From positions 1-45,913 of the forward strand of contig NXFV01001927.1 of the NCBI GenBank assembly GCA_002803225.1: 45,913 bases of DNA. Direction: 5' to 3'. Made by a program: the position numbers and the translations under genes. A model generated the notes under the pieces. The model did no database searches. It saw only the letters and a list, made by a program, of their open reading frames with translations, and was not told where the DNA came from. This DNA comes from Gamarada debralockiae. Taxonomy: Eukaryota > Ascomycota > Leotiomycetes > Helotiales > Hyphodiscaceae. This document shows, in pieces, positions 45,865 to 45,913 of the stretch. Numbering within the stretch: position 1 is the first letter of the stretch; every line of letters begins with the position of its first letter.

Positions 45865-45913
<49 letters not shown>
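45865..45913. other. 49-base C homopolymer at window end
   Basis: Uninterrupted C to the last base. It is most likely an assembly artefact at a contig or gap edge. Confidence 0.7.

Overview
The window comes from a filamentous ascomycete (Pezizomycotina), perhaps Leotiomycetes, although the class cannot be settled from this sequence alone. Evidence: short GT-AG introns of 48-88 bp with GTAAGT-type donors, HET-domain genes, a Gal4-type Zn2Cys6 regulator, and pieces of the quinate (qut/qa) catabolic gene set, including the filamentous-fungal repressor QutR.

Layout. (1) 1-11 kb is decayed, gene-poor DNA. It holds an LTR-like fragment, four copies or fragments of a RING-between-RING (RBR) ubiquitin-ligase-like family (one nearly intact at 8028-9193), a broken formyltransferase (3012-3905), and one intact conserved hypothetical protein (4921-5934). 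(2) 11.2-13.1 kb has a two-exon SnoaL-like gene divergent from a type II 3-dehydroquinate dehydratase. Their shared intergenic region carries a QutA/QA-1F-like 16-mer and two identical CCG-N6-CGG sites. (3) 13.6-18.7 kb holds two wrecked HET genes on opposite strands, a non-autonomous TA-flanked element with 32-bp terminal inverted repeats, and an intact DUF1772 membrane protein. (4) 18.7-24.1 kb has a class IIC-like P-type ATPase read in several frames, then an intact 3-dehydroshikimate dehydratase. (5) 25.3-29.8 kb has an ORF relic broken by RIP-like nonsense changes, and a 1,075-residue HET protein with C-terminal membrane segments. (6) 34.2-38.8 kb has the two-exon repressor QutR divergent from a Zn2Cys6 factor, as at the classical qa-1S/qa-1F pair. 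(7) 38.8-45.9 kb has a foldback element, a 20-bp minisatellite, a proline-rich hypothetical gene, a DUF6594-type membrane protein frameshifted by a 13-bp duplication, and a 49-base C tract at the end of the window.

How the genes fit together. The dehydratase at 12663 makes 3-dehydroshikimate, and the enzyme at 23047 converts it to protocatechuate. QutR represses and the neighbouring zinc-cluster factor is the likely activator. Quinate dehydrogenase and quinate permease are not in the window. The quinate genes are therefore spread over about 26 kb, interrupted by HET genes and mobile-element relics.

Caution. Several genes carry one-base frameshifts, often in or next to short homopolymers, while other long genes are uninterrupted. 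Consensus error and real decay cannot be separated here. I did not find a clearly new multi-gene system. The best candidates for follow-up are the RBR family array, the foldback and TA-flanked elements, and the possible link between the SnoaL-like gene and the quinate regulon.
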